From NCBI GenBank assembly GCA_023053545.1, contig JAKZAN010000001.1, positions 124,001 through 188,000 on the forward strand: 64,000 nucleotides of DNA, read 5' to 3'. How positions within the stretch are numbered: position 1 is the first letter of the stretch; every line of letters begins with the position of its first letter. Source of the DNA: Lepidurus packardi. Its lineage: Eukaryota; Arthropoda; Branchiopoda; Notostraca; Triopsidae. This document shows positions 1 through 9,982 of this stretch, piece by piece. Under the pieces are notes generated by a model. That model had not been told where the DNA came from, did not search any database, and saw nothing but the letters and a program-made list of their open reading frames with translations. The translations under genes were made by a program, and so were the position numbers.

Positions 1-660
1 AACCGTTCGGCTTCACTCGATAACGTTTACAGGTGAAACAATTATTTACCATCTTGTTGACAGCCGCTCGTCCACCCGTTACCCAATACTGGAGACGTAG
101 ATCAGCGAAGGTCCGCTCGGTTGATCCATGAGCGAGCCTTTCGTGGGCTTGTCGGATTAAGAGGGTGGTTAGCGGGCTGGTAGGGCTCAATAGAATTGGG
201 TGCTTGACGTCGGATGGGAGATCAGCGTGTTGGATTCTTCCACCAACTCGCGTTAAGCCTCCTTCGTCAAGGAAGGGGGTGAGCTTCAGAAGTTTCGAGT
301 TACGCGGAAGCAGACGTTCAGCCTTCAGGGCGGCATAATCAGACGAAAAAAGACGTCTTTGTTCCAGTTTGATGAACTCTACGGAAGCGTCTCTGCATTC
401 GGCAACTGTCAGGGGCCCCCTCAACACCGGAAACTTAGAAGGGCGCGAATTCTTGATAAAACGAAGAACCCATGCCAGGGTCCGCTTCAGTCTATGCAAG
501 TCCGACGTGCTTCTCAGAACTTCAAGCGGCTCACTCCGATCTATTGTAATGTTGGCTATCATCAATGGTAAAACTTCGGGCTCGGTGTTGTCAGGTTCGT
601 GTTGAACTTGCGCGGCGGGCCACTCTGGGGGCGGGCGCTGGAGGAAGGCCGGCCCGTTGA
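1..660 (-). pseudogene. BEL/Pao integrase linker and zinc-binding domain, partial
   Basis: Reading the minus strand without requiring a start codon gives an open path from about 660 to the window edge. It contains the linker and the HHCC zinc-binding unit of integrase: QAHERLAH (His-x4-His) near 115-160 and NNCFTCKR (Cys-x2-Cys) near 35-60. This block is standard for retroviral-type integrases. The catalytic DDE core would lie to the left of the window. Confidence 0.8.
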
Positions 661-1416
661 ACCATCGGTTCGGTGGAAACCTGCCTCTAACCCTCGGGAA
701 CAGTCGTCAGCTGGGTTCATCCTTCCCGGAACATGTTTCCACTGGCTGGCCTTAGTTAATTCCAGGATCTCGGTAACCCTATTGGCCACAAAAGTTTTAA
801 ATTTGCAGGTCTTCGAGTAAATCCAACTTAAAACCGTAGACGAGTCAGTCCCAAAATGAATCTCGTCAAGCTTTAGTCTTAGTTCCGTGGAAACCCTGTG
901 GGCCATTCGGGCGGCTAGCAGGGCTCCTCGGAGTTCGAGGCGAGGAATAGTAAGCTGCCGCAAGGGTGCCACACGGGATTTAGCTGTAACAAAGCTAGTT
1001 GTGATCTCGGTTGAGCCTGAGACGCGTAAGTAAGCTACGGCCCCAAAGGCAAGCTCCGACGCGTCAGCAAATACGTCAAGTTGGACGGAATGGGGGTTGA
1101 GCACGGGTTGCAGGCATCGCGGGATAGTAACAGCTTCCAGTTTTCGGATGTCGGACAGCCAACAACTCCAACGTGCAGCTAGGCCTTCGGGAATTTCGTC
1201 GTCCCACTGCAGCTCTTGCAACAGGGTTTTGGCCGTCAAGGTGATTGGAACCAGGAATCCGATAGGATCAAACACGCTCGCCACAGTGCGCAGTATTTCC
1301 CGCTTTGTCGACTTCGCGGGCATATGCTTTACGCGGGATGCAAAGCTGTCTGTCCCAGCATTCCACCCGACGCCAAGAGTCCTTTCTACGGGCAGTCGGT
1401 CTAAATCAAGGTCCAT
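562..1416 (-). pseudogene. BEL/Pao RT thumb and RNase H
   Basis: The segment starts with the RT-thumb signature around SVFDPIGFLVPITLTAK and continues into RNase H with VFADASELAFGAVAYL (about 1035-1085) and a later FGTDSSTVLSWI block, carrying two of the RNase H acidic residues. The frame is lost after about residue 245, near position 650, where an indel shifts it into the integrase linker. In intact BEL elements this would be an internal piece of one Pol polyprotein. Confidence 0.85.
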
Positions 1417-1452
1417 ATTCGGGTCAACGCGGTCTTCAGCCGGGAAGGAAGC

Positions 1453-2454
1453 TTATGTTTCCGATATCATCTTGCATGTTGTGGGTGTAACTCCTAGTGA
1501 TTCGGTCGTCCAAAAGGACTTGACGCTCTCATGAAGGTCATCGACAGTTACGTTCATGATATGCCGCTTGGTGTGGAACACAGACTCGACTTGGACTGGT
1601 CCCCTCAGGCTCCATCCAAAAGGAGTAAACAGCGCGCGTGGCCCTCTGACTCCAGGAGGCGGTTTATCATCAAAATGAAGAGCTTCTGGTACGTCAGTGC
1701 CAATGAAAACGGTTACCTCGCCAGGCTCAGCTTGGTTCAATGGCAGATCTTGCAAGTGCGGCCAGACTTTCTTAAGATGGGGAATATTCCTCTTGCGGAA
1801 GGTCGATACCAGCGTCGGAACTGCCGTAGCTTCATCAGCTAAAAAGACGTGTTTCCCATCTAGCGAGGCGATAAGAAATCCACCGTTGGGACCATCATGG
1901 AATCGCTCCCCTTGAACGTCTTGAGGTCTGCTTCTTCCATCGGGCCCTTCAGGTTCAGTTTGCGGGCCATGTCTTGGTGGATAAGCGTTCCATCGCATCC
2001 GGGGGTCTAGAAGGGCGAACGTGTCGATTCTTCTACCATTAGCTCGTAGTTGGACTGGTACGATACAAAGTAGAGACACCTTGCGGCGCTTCAGCCATGG
2101 AGGATAGTCTTCGTTCTTGTGGCAGCTCACGTTGTTCACAGCAATGGAGTCTTGGCTAGATGTCGCTGGGATCTTGGCTTCGCCTTTTCTGGAGTACCTA
2201 GGGGTTCGGTGAAGTAAAATGTGGTGCTTGGCTTTGCACCCGGCCTCTCCACAAACAGCCTTCGCAGAGCAATCCTTGGCCAGGTGTCCATCTCCCAAGC
2301 AGCGGAAACAAAGTCCTTTGTCCTTCGCTTGACAGGCCCGTTCTTCTGCCGACAGCGCGGCGAAGGACCTACAAACCGCAATTTCGTGCTTAGGGTTTTT
2401 ACAATAAGCGCATTCAGAATTATCTTCGCGGCCAGTAGCAAGTACGTTGACCAC
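1453..2454 (-). pseudogene. BEL/Pao zinc knuckles, protease and start of RT
   Basis: The first third has several Cys/His clusters, including CFRCLGDGHLAKDC (about residues 49-62) and CYKN/CGEAGC-like knuckles, typical of BEL nucleocapsid. The aspartic protease follows, with the active-site block FALLDP at about 2010-2030; the residue after Asp and the following frame are disturbed, so the protease is probably dead. The frame then resumes in the conserved region before the RT (HESVKSFWTTESLG) and stops after about 20 more residues. The RT palm with its catalytic aspartates should come next but is missing. Confidence 0.8.
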
Positions 2455-3365
2455 CCTGGGGTCTTCGACTTCCGTGATCCGCGCTTAGATTTCGCCTTGT
2501 GGCTATCCTTCTCGTCGTCGGAATCGTCGGTATCGGGCCATGTGCGGACGTTGCTTGCAGACTCCACTTTGGTCTCCAGCCAGGAGTCGAAATCCAGAAG
2601 ATGCGCAGGTCGTGGCTTGAGCCTTTCGATCTCCTCTCCCCATTGGCTCATCAGTGTCAGCTTGTCCTTCAGCTGTTGCACCAACAGTGCAACAGTTGCA
2701 ACAGTTGCACCAACTGTGGACTTGAACTCGTTGTCGTGACCAGAAGCGATAAGGGTGTCTACGGCATTATGAAGCTCTTCGGAGAACCCTTCCAATGCCT
2801 CAAAATCGTTTTCTTTGAACTTGGCGTACTTCAGCGCGCTTCGCAAACAGGCATTCGTGACCTTTTGCGGGTGGCCGTATTTCCGGTGGAGCTTCTCCAA
2901 AGCTCTTCGGTAAAGCACCGGGTTGTTTAGAGCTCCCCGGACGGTTTTCCGCACCTTCGGGTCGAGTAATTGTCGGAGAACCGCCATGCGTTGGTCATCA
3001 GGTTCCAGTACGTCGTGGACCATGGACTTAAACGTAGAGATGAACAATGGCCAGTCTTTAGGGTTCGCGGAGAAAGGCATGATGTCTATCTTCTGCATTT
3101 GTGCGGCCCTGCAGCTATGGGACGGCTTCGAAGGAGGTGTTTCCGAGGAATAAATCCAAGCCTCGTTTGGGGTTATGGGTGGCAAGGCAATCAGGTAATT
3201 CGTAGAAGACGGCACGCTTAAGGGCAGCGACGAGGTTACCATGGGCTGTTGATTCGTAGCAGTCAAGGCCGAGCTTACAGCAAGGTTAAGGACAGGCGGA
3301 GGATTGCCAACTGGATGGGGAATAGAGGTGTTGGGACTAACTTGCGTATTGGGTTCAGGGTTCAA
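2136..3365 (-). pseudogene. BEL/Pao gag, main part
   Basis: This 409-codon open frame covers the gag body. It includes the block around KDWPLFISTFKSMVHD (about residues 103-118) that is typical of BEL/Pao gag, followed by a Lys/Ser-rich linker. A short in-frame triplet-type repeat (Gln/Val/Ala/Thr rich) lies at about 2675-2720. The true zinc-knuckle continuation is in the overlapping frame 1453-2454, so a frameshift lies near 2440. Part of a decayed retroelement; structural capsid role inferred from family. Confidence 0.75.
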
Positions 3366-4029
3366 GGATCAAAGATGCAAGTGCAAGATGCAAGTGCTTC
3401 TCGATCAAATCTTGAAGCTCTCGTTGTTTCTTCCTCTTCAGCAACTCCTGCCGCTCGATCTCAAGCTCCCTAAGTCTCCTCTCCTCAGCTGCTTCCTCCC
3501 TGGCATTCCTTTGGAGTTGGTTCAGCTCAAGCTCTGCTAATTGCCGTTCTTGTCGCACAAGCTGCAGCCTGGAAGAATGAGAGGTGTTGGTGCTACCTCT
3601 TGACATTTGCGAGCGTTGAGACGGGGCTATCGACGCTGCTGAGCTGCCGGCCCGTGAGAGAATATATTTGTCAATAGCCACATAGCAACTGTTGACTGAG
3701 GCTTCCACGTCAGCGATCCAACTTAAGCGGTCTTGTCCGAAAATCATGTGCTCAGCTTCCGCTTGGACAAGTCTTTCGTTGAGCTCTGTACATTCTTGAA
3801 GACGCTCTACGAGTTGCGTTCGGTAGTCTTTGATAAGCGACCGGGACGATTTTTCGTCGATTGCTTTGTGGATTTTGTTCAGAAGTCTGGTTGTTTGCGC
3901 CTTCGATTGGGTTCGAAGCGCTTTTACGACATGCGGTTCTTCAGGAACGCCATGTTCTTCATCACTGGAATCTTCGGCTTGTCTACTTAAGATCTCTCTG
4001 GAAGGTCCGGGATGAGGAGGATCAGCCAC
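3355..4029 (-). pseudogene. BEL/Pao gag N-terminal coiled-coil segment
   Basis: A 224-codon open segment begins with an ATG at 4029, about 95 nt inside the primer-binding-like site, as expected for the first gag codon. It is rich in Glu, Arg, Gln and Leu, with long heptad-like runs between about residues 130 and 210, so a coiled coil is likely. BEL/Pao gag proteins commonly start with such a charged helical region. The frame ends where the next gag segment (2136-3365) begins in another frame, which I read as a frameshift in a dead copy. Confidence 0.7.
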
Positions 4030-4122
4030 AACACGGGAGTGCGCTGATCTTCTTGCCTTCCTCCTGCGGGAAGAGCTCTCGCGGTCTCCGTAAGTGCGTT
4101 TTTCGACATAATTACTTCAGAT

Positions 4123-4142
4123 TCCCGGGTTTCGGCACCAAA
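4123..4142 (-). other. Primer-binding-like site of the left BEL/Pao element
   Basis: On the minus strand the sequence TTTTGGTGCCGAAACCCGGG lies just downstream of a possible LTR end (CA) and upstream of gag. Its position and the TGGTGCCGAAACC core are typical of tRNA primer-binding regions in BEL elements. Confidence 0.6.
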
Positions 4143-4143
4143 A

Positions 4144-4261
4144 TGTTATATATGCGCAGGTTTTAAAACTTTCAAACAATCGAAACCCACTTCAACTCGA
4201 CTATACTTTCGTCCGTCTCGTCTCGCTGTTCGTTCTCCGCCTTTCTTGTCTAGCAACTACA
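4144..4261 (-). repeat. Possible 5' LTR remnant of the left BEL/Pao element
   Basis: On the minus strand this 118-nt stretch begins TGTAGTTGCT and ends ATATAACA, i.e. TG...CA, immediately before the primer-binding-like site. It is short for a BEL LTR and the second LTR is outside the window, so it may be only the 3' part of the LTR. Confidence 0.3.
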
Positions 4262-4424
4262 AAAGGTCTGTCTTCCCTAATTCTTGAAATATCAAAAAAC
4301 ATAGGTCCAGTTTTCCCTTGAACCCATAAAACGTCACCCAGTCGAGGTCGATGTCCCATGAGTCAAGTCAAAGCAGGTCAAGTCCTTAGGCATCCCTTCC
4401 GGATTCGCATTTATCCGGAACACG

Positions 4425-4495
4425 GGTCTCTGATCGTGTCTCTAATCGGGTCTCTGATCGGGTCCCTGATTGGGTCTCTGGTCGGGTTAACAGAC
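4425..4495 (+). repeat. Tandem GGGTCTCTGATC-type 12-mer repeat
   Basis: About five diverged copies of a 12-13 bp unit (GATCGGGTCTCT) are followed by ggttaacagacgtgcacttt. The same unit and the same flank occur at 14996-15050, 35870-35925 and 56590-56705, each time near an edge of a duplicated block. The rest of 4262-4640 shows no gene that I can recognise. Confidence 0.7.
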
Positions 4496-4864
4496 GTGCA
4501 CTTTGATCGGGACTCTGGCGGGAATCTTACTCTGCGTTTGTCATCATGAATTGAAAATTCCACAAATAATTAATTTTGTCATTTAGCTTATTTAAAGTCG
4601 GGCCGGAAAATCAGGTCAGGGGAAAAAACCGGCAAGAGAAAACTCAGCATGTCTGGCCAAGCCTTTAGGGATCCTAAATGGGCAGTTGTACATCCTCAAA
4701 GAAGAAACGGTGCAATGACGAGTCGCGCCACTGAAATTAGCCTTGACGATCAGCGATGGCTCTCGAGGAGAGTTTGTTATCAAGGCAGGAACCTTTTTTA
4801 CTTTCACACGAATGTCTCAAATGAATCCGTCCACAATCCGTACAAACGACTCGTACTATAAGAA

Positions 4865-5022
4865 AAGATGCTCAAGGAACCTGTGGGACATTTCTGGCAA
4901 GCCTTGGGATTCTTGGTCTAGAAACTGGGCAGCGACACTGCTGCTGTCGAAAATACACGAGCAATGCTGGATAAGGTGACGGAAAAGTTCGTTGCATCAC
5001 TGCAGAGGACTATGACTTGGTA
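4865..5022 (+). pseudogene. Unrecognised exon-like fragment with an internal stop
   Basis: From an ATG at about 4868 one frame reads about 51 residues that look like folded protein (Leu/Trp-rich start, then an acidic-basic helix) and runs into a GT donor (gtaagt) at about 5020. An in-frame TAG interrupts it after about 17 codons. I do not recognise the family. The preceding 4640-4860 and following 5025-5285 show only short, unconvincing frames. Confidence 0.3.
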
Positions 5023-5287
5023 AGTTGTAAAATTAAATAATAGATGACGTTATAAATTGAGGGAAATATATATTAAAGTCTTTTGCTACGAAACCATTCT
5101 GACAGGTACTATATTTCAGCCTTTTTGCGCAACAAAAACTGAGATCAATGTTTTGCGGGGAACTTATCTTTTGCTTGCTTTTGAATATGTTATCCTCTTG
5201 TTTCTTCTCCTTTCTTTGTGGAATGTTTTCTCGCTTAAAGTTTGCGCAACATTGTTAAGTTTAAACTGTCCGGGACTTGCACCGCCT

Positions 5288-5335
5288 CCAGTTTAATACT
5301 CGACGGACCAGTTTAACACTCGACAGTTTAATACT
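5288..5335 (+). repeat. Short tandem repeat of an AGTTTAATACTCGAC unit
   Basis: Three near-identical copies of a 15-19 bp unit lie directly in front of the first recognisable Sidekick codon (5342). The position suggests the left breakpoint of the Sidekick fragment. Confidence 0.6.
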
Positions 5336-5341
5336 TGACAA

Positions 5342-7262
5342 GATCACAACAGCAATTCATATGTTCTCAAAGATTTAGAAGAGTTCGCAAGCTACGAAGT
5401 CACAGTAAAAGCCTTTAACGACGTCGGAATGTCCTTCGCCAGTCCAGTTGCCAAAGAACGCACCCGAGAAGGAGGTAAAAAACATTTCCTTTATCAAATC
5501 ATTCATTAAAGCAACATTTCATTTACAAAAATGTTCAATATTTATCATTAAGTTAAAGTTCCAAGCGCTGGGCCGAAATCCGTAAGAGCCAATGCAACCT
5601 CATCCACCACTGTCGTAGTGAGTTGGGACCAAATCCCCGAAAACTTGCGAAATGGAGGGATTCTGGGCTACAAAGTCTACTATGGAGCTGCCAACTTCCG
5701 ATTTAGGGTACTTTTAACCTTTTAAAATGCCTCTAAAGCACTAAAAACTGATTTTTTGAATTAGAATAAGGAAGTTCTGGGAAATACGACACTGACAACG
5801 ACCTTAACAGAGCTCAAAAAGTGTACCAGTTACCAAATCCAAGTGCGAGCGTACACCAAAATGGGCGATGGCCCCCTCAGTACCGTTCCTGTGATCGCCC
5901 AAACCTGGGAAGATGGTAAATTCCTCAAATATTCAATAAAAAGAGTTCAGATCTCATCCAGTTGTCTTGAATGTTCATAGTTCCCGGCCCTCCTTCGAAC
6001 GTTTCGTTCCCTGATGTCTCTCTAACGAGCGCTCGAGTCGTCTGGGACGTTCCAGATGAAGCTAACGGCCAAGTGTTGGCCTATCGCGTGGCGTACGTCA
6101 TGGAAGGACGCAATGAGAAGCAATCCACAGACTTTACGCCCATGGATCGCACCTACCGCGTCACCAACATGGATGCAGAGCAGTTTTATATCTTCCAAGT
6201 CTCGGCACAGACCAGTCAAGGTTGGGGACAAGTTGCTTTAGCTACACTACGAATAGTCTACACTAGACACAATACAATAGTCTACACTACGAATAGCAGG
6301 GAAAGGCCCCAAGCGCCCTCTGCCCCCTTTATTAGCAGCTCGCAGATCTAAGCGAGGCAAATCACCTTCAATTGGACGCCTGGACGCGATGGTTATGCCC
6401 CTTGAAGGTGAAAAAATGACCAAAATTTCAATCGAAATGAAGTTTTCATTCGATTTTTTTATCATTTAAAGGTATTACACGGTGGAATATAGAGAAGGAT
6501 TACAAGCACCGTGGGTAACTGCATCAGAACGTGCAGATCCAGCGCAAGCTTCGTATACGGTCCACGGTTTGAAGCCATTTACGAACTACCAAGTCCGTTT
6601 ACGGGCGGTAAACGACATGGGTCCTTCGAATTGGTCGCCCAATTCCGAGATCTTTCGCACTTTGTCGGCTCCGCCGGCATTGCTGGTACCTAACGTGAAA
6701 GTTGTACCCATAACGACCACGAGTGTGCGAGTTTCATGGACAATCCTTAGCGAATCCGCTTGGAATGGAGATTCGGGTACTGGCATGTATCTGGTGGAGT
6801 ACCGGCAGATGGGCGAGTTCCCTGTACTCTCCCAAAACAGCCAGAAGGAAGAAGTTATGGGAGTTAAGGTAGAAATCATTCCCAATTTTATTTACTATTT
6901 TATTTTATTTATTGTTTAATTAACTTTTAATAGGATTGTTTTCCTTTTTAGACATCGTATATAGTACTGGAAGGGCTTGTGAGGGATCACAACTACGAGG
7001 TGACAGTAACCGCAGCTAATTCACAAGGAAAAGGACCGCCTTCTCCACCAGCGACAGTATTTGTAGGCGAAGCAGTTCCTACGGGAGAACCGCGGAATCT
7101 GACGTTGGTTTCAACGTCGCCAACGGAATTAAGACTCACTTGGGCAGCTCCAGGGATAAACGAGCAAAATGGGGATCTTTTAGGGTACAAGGGCTTGTAT
7201 TTGGCCCAAGGCGAAGGACTCGAAAAGGAGGAAATGGAGGTGGTACCAGCCTCTGCCACTTT
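5342..7262 (+). pseudogene. sdk: Sidekick-like fibronectin type III exons, truncated and nonsense-mutated
   Basis: Six exon-like blocks with good splice sites encode consecutive fibronectin type III repeats: 5342-5474, 5559-5707, 5765-5915, 5981-6407, 6472-6868 and 6952-7262. The wording (for example VKAFNDVG, VPGPPSNVSFPDVS, WTPGRDGYAP, GLQAPWVTASER, KVVPITTTSVRVSW) matches the FnIII array of the cell-adhesion protein Sidekick, a type I membrane protein of synapses and cell junctions. Exon 4 has two in-frame stops (TAA 6349-6351, TGA 6403-6405) and a local tandem insertion near 6245-6295 that adds residues in the middle of a conserved stretch. There is no Ig region, no transmembrane segment and no end exon. 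At 7262 the sequence switches abruptly to module Y. This is a partial, dead copy; the intact gene should be elsewhere. Confidence 0.85.
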
Positions 7263-8560
7263 GGTGAGCTTTCTTCAATTCCGCGGTGTTTTCAAGCTTG
7301 TCTACCGAAGACGATGTCAAATTTGGAAGTCGAGGTAACTTTTTCGTTTCCCCCAAATAACTGTTATGACTCGTTTGTAATCGTTTGTATCTCGGTATGA
7401 CTCGTTTGTATAAGTTCCGACTAACTTTTTTCCCACTTCTGTGTTTGTTTTGTAGGACCTCCGTAATGGAGACTGCAGAAAGAGGGTGGAACGGAATCCT
7501 TTTGGGGCTGCGAAACTCGTCCAATGTCTCGAAGCGAAAAGATGTGAATAAGTTGACTTGGCCAACGACTCAATCGTCTAGAACTTTAAGTCTTTCTTGT
7601 CTTGTTCACCGAGTGTCGACAAAAGGTACAAACGCCGAATACTATAAATTCTTTCATAGTGGTTAATACTGGTTGTTTTCTCTTTTCTTCTAGTTCTCGG
7701 AGCCAAAATAAAGTTGCAAATATGAAGCAAAATTTCATCCACTTTAGAAGAAGAAGAAGATTCTTGTGAGCTGCCGTTGTTAAATTCACTAGTTTTGTCC
7801 ATGGCGTTTATAACGAAAGGTAATGTGTTTTAATGATAAATGAACTCAATTTCCCGAAATTAATATCTGCTTGATCGTGTAGGCTAGTGTTGGCTTGAGA
7901 TGGAGCTCCGTTTGCGCAATATTCCGTCTCGACAAATTTGTGAGCTGGGCCGATCATTTGGGAAGGTTCTTTGAAGGGTAAGTTGGCCCTTTGATAATAT
8001 CACTCCAAAAGGGGTGTTCTGTAGTGGAAGTTTTCTGTAGTGGAAATTTTTCATTCATTCGTAGGGTTTTCTCATTCCTCTTTGCTCTAGGCTTCCGTTT
8101 TTGCGCCCCTAGTGTTCTTTCCTAGCTATTTAGTAGCGCAGGCATTCCTAAAGAAGGTTATCCGTGCATCTATGGCGATTCCTCCAGCTGCAATACCGAA
8201 GATCATCATCATCATCAGCTCTTCCCCCAACTCTTGCCTTTGAACGCCGTCCGAGCTGATCGTCTGTACGTCGCCTTTGATTCGGATTCGCCCTTTCTTG
8301 TGATGGAACTAGGAAACCCAGAGGGCACCAGGTATGCTAGGAGGTTTGGTTGCGGTAAATCGCCTAAAGATTTGCTGCAGTTTAACCTGCTGGGGGGCAG
8401 AAAAGCTTCCGTTGCTCCATTATGCGTTAGGTCTTCGCGTATTAGGTCTTTAAATGGTAGCAGGCACCTAAACAACCATATCCGATAAGAGAACTCGGAG
8501 CTTGGGCGCCTTCTTTCTCCTTCGGCCGTACAAGCGAGACAATCAAAATGTACCAATTTC
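7263..8560 (+). repeat. Module Y, copy A (unclassified, possibly exonic)
   Basis: This is the first of three near-identical copies (others 29401-30660 and 45253-46520). It contains several exon-like blocks on the plus strand with plausible splice sites: about 7456-7625, 7694-7820, 7883-7978 and 8092-8480. The last encodes VAFDSDSPFLVMELGNPEG. Frames between blocks do not join cleanly in any single copy. In this copy an extra G near 8395 breaks the last block and the second block has an indel (AGA-run near 7745). I do not recognise the product; it could be a decayed gene or a non-coding repeat. Confidence 0.6.
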
Positions 8561-8573
8561 ATTATTAATGTGT

Positions 8574-8700
8574 TGTTGGGGTTGGGAACCTATAATGAGA
8601 CATCGGTATTTACTTGAATACCTGATCCCCCCTTAAACCTCGTAAAGTATAGTTGCCTACTTCCAGCTTCCGCGCTTTTCTTTTCTGAGGTGTGATCCAT
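8574..8700 (-). pseudogene. Remnant of an NLR first exon
   Basis: On the minus strand this reads KARKLEVGNYTLRGLRG, the same block found in the orphan NLR first exon at 56717-57016 and upstream of NLR C. It is followed by stops and lacks the glycine-rich motif. It lies to the left of NLR A, so it should belong to a lost neighbouring minus-strand NLR gene rather than to A. Confidence 0.6.
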
Positions 8701-9480
8701 CTGCGAGAAAGAAGAGTTTGCGAAACACTTTGCAAAAGTTCAAAGCGAGGTACAACTACAGACGAGCAAGGGGAATGAAGGACAGGAAACGATTCTTAGG
8801 CAGCAGGTAGAACATTTTATACGAGGAAGTAGCAGGTGGAAAGAATCGGAAAGGCCGTTCACTAAATGGGAGTTTAACAAGATTACCCAGCACTAGCCAG
8901 GGGAGGGACTTGGTTCATGGAAAAGATGAGAGAAAGGGGAATGAAAGCTACCTTAATACTTCAAAAATTGGCAGGGACAAGCTGGGGAGCAAATATGAAA
9001 ACGCTTTATAAGGGACTAAAGCGCAAAATTAGAATATGCGGTAGTTGTTTTTAAAGACGCCAATGAGATCATGTTAAAACGCATAGAAACCATACAAAAC
9101 AGAGCACTAGAGCAATGAAAACCACGCCCATATCTGTGTTACTGTGCTCAACGGGACTAACACCACTCCGAGATAGGTGGGAAGAACTAGCTTTAGAGTC
9201 CTCGATCACAGGGAAAAAAGAATATCTGCACAAATGAGTACATGGATAGAAGCCTACCAACTCCCGGAAATAGAAGCAGGAAATATCTATGAGAAAACAG
9301 TCGCCCCATGGGATTTTGATGTAACAGGTCTAACTTCCGGCGAAGACATCTATAACCTGTTCAAGAGATATGTGAAGACTGCTTTGTATTGAAAGGAGAG
9401 CTAATCCTGTAAGTCTTTCCTCCGCAGTGGAGTTTCTTAGCCAAGTTTTAAGTCTTAGACTAGAAAAACTCCTTTAAGCG
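8695..9480 (+). mobile_element. LINE fragment with internal deletion (I/Jockey-type RT)
   Basis: The start encodes the linker before reverse transcriptase (EEFAKHFAKVQSEVQLQ), and from about 8920 the text jumps to the RT thumb (MEKMRERGMKATLILQKLAG) and post-RT region (AYQLPEIEAGNIYEKTVAPW, 9250-9310). The RT palm is missing. The same two ends occur around NLR C, at 46680-47085 and 50100-50640, where they are 3 kb apart. The copy is dead. 9480-9720 is also repeated at 50750-50975 and shows no clear coding. Confidence 0.7.
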
Positions 9481-9982
9481 GTAGCGGTGCCAAGTGGCCA
9501 TAACCGTACGTAGAACAGAAACGTTAAATGAGGATACAAATGAAAGTATAAAAACCCTTCAATGAGTCCTGTAAGGTAATGTAAACCTGCAGTGAGCATC
9601 GAAATGCTGCTTGTAAGCGGTTCCGAGAGTGAAATTCCGTTTACATATGCTATAATTACCAAGGAAATGGCTGAAATTTGCAGAGCGATACTAACATTCG
9701 ATACTAGCAGTACTTAGTAAGACTGTAGCGGACGGGTTAACTATACAGCTTTCTTATTCGCAAAATAAACTAACAAGGAAGATTTTTGCCTCGAGGGAAC
9801 TGAGACCATAGAAAACCGTTGGAACGTACTAGAATGCTTTGGCGTTGTATTAATGAAAAAAAGTTGAATGGGGTACTTAAAGGTGCGGAATTTCTTATTG
9901 GCATACATCCACTAGGGTTTACTTCTTTGATAATAGCTTTCGAAATTGCTACTGCATCTTTCAGCAGAATTAAATACGCAAT

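Larger units (their letters stand above)
1..4143 (-). mobile_element. BEL/Pao LTR retrotransposon, degenerate, runs off the left edge
   Basis: Read on the minus strand the order is primer-binding-like site (about 4123-4142), coiled-coil gag start, gag, CCHC zinc knuckles, aspartic protease, the end of reverse transcriptase, RNase H and the zinc-binding start of integrase, which is the BEL/Pao order. The integrase core and 3' LTR lie outside the window. The reading frame is broken several times (near 3360, 2440, 2010 and 650). The catalytic core of the reverse transcriptase is absent: the text passes directly from the segment just after protease (about 1460) to the RT thumb (about 1400). The copy is not autonomous. 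Family assignment is confident; the exact element name is unknown. Confidence 0.9.

Noticed and set aside
2670..2720. CAACAGTTG repeat as a CRISPR-like or regulatory array
   Set aside because: It is a short in-frame repeat inside the BEL gag coding region, without spacers.
8215..8562. 115-codon minus-strand open frame in module Y
   Set aside because: It overlaps the plus-strand block that is conserved at the peptide level among the copies; the minus frame is not kept in copies B and C.
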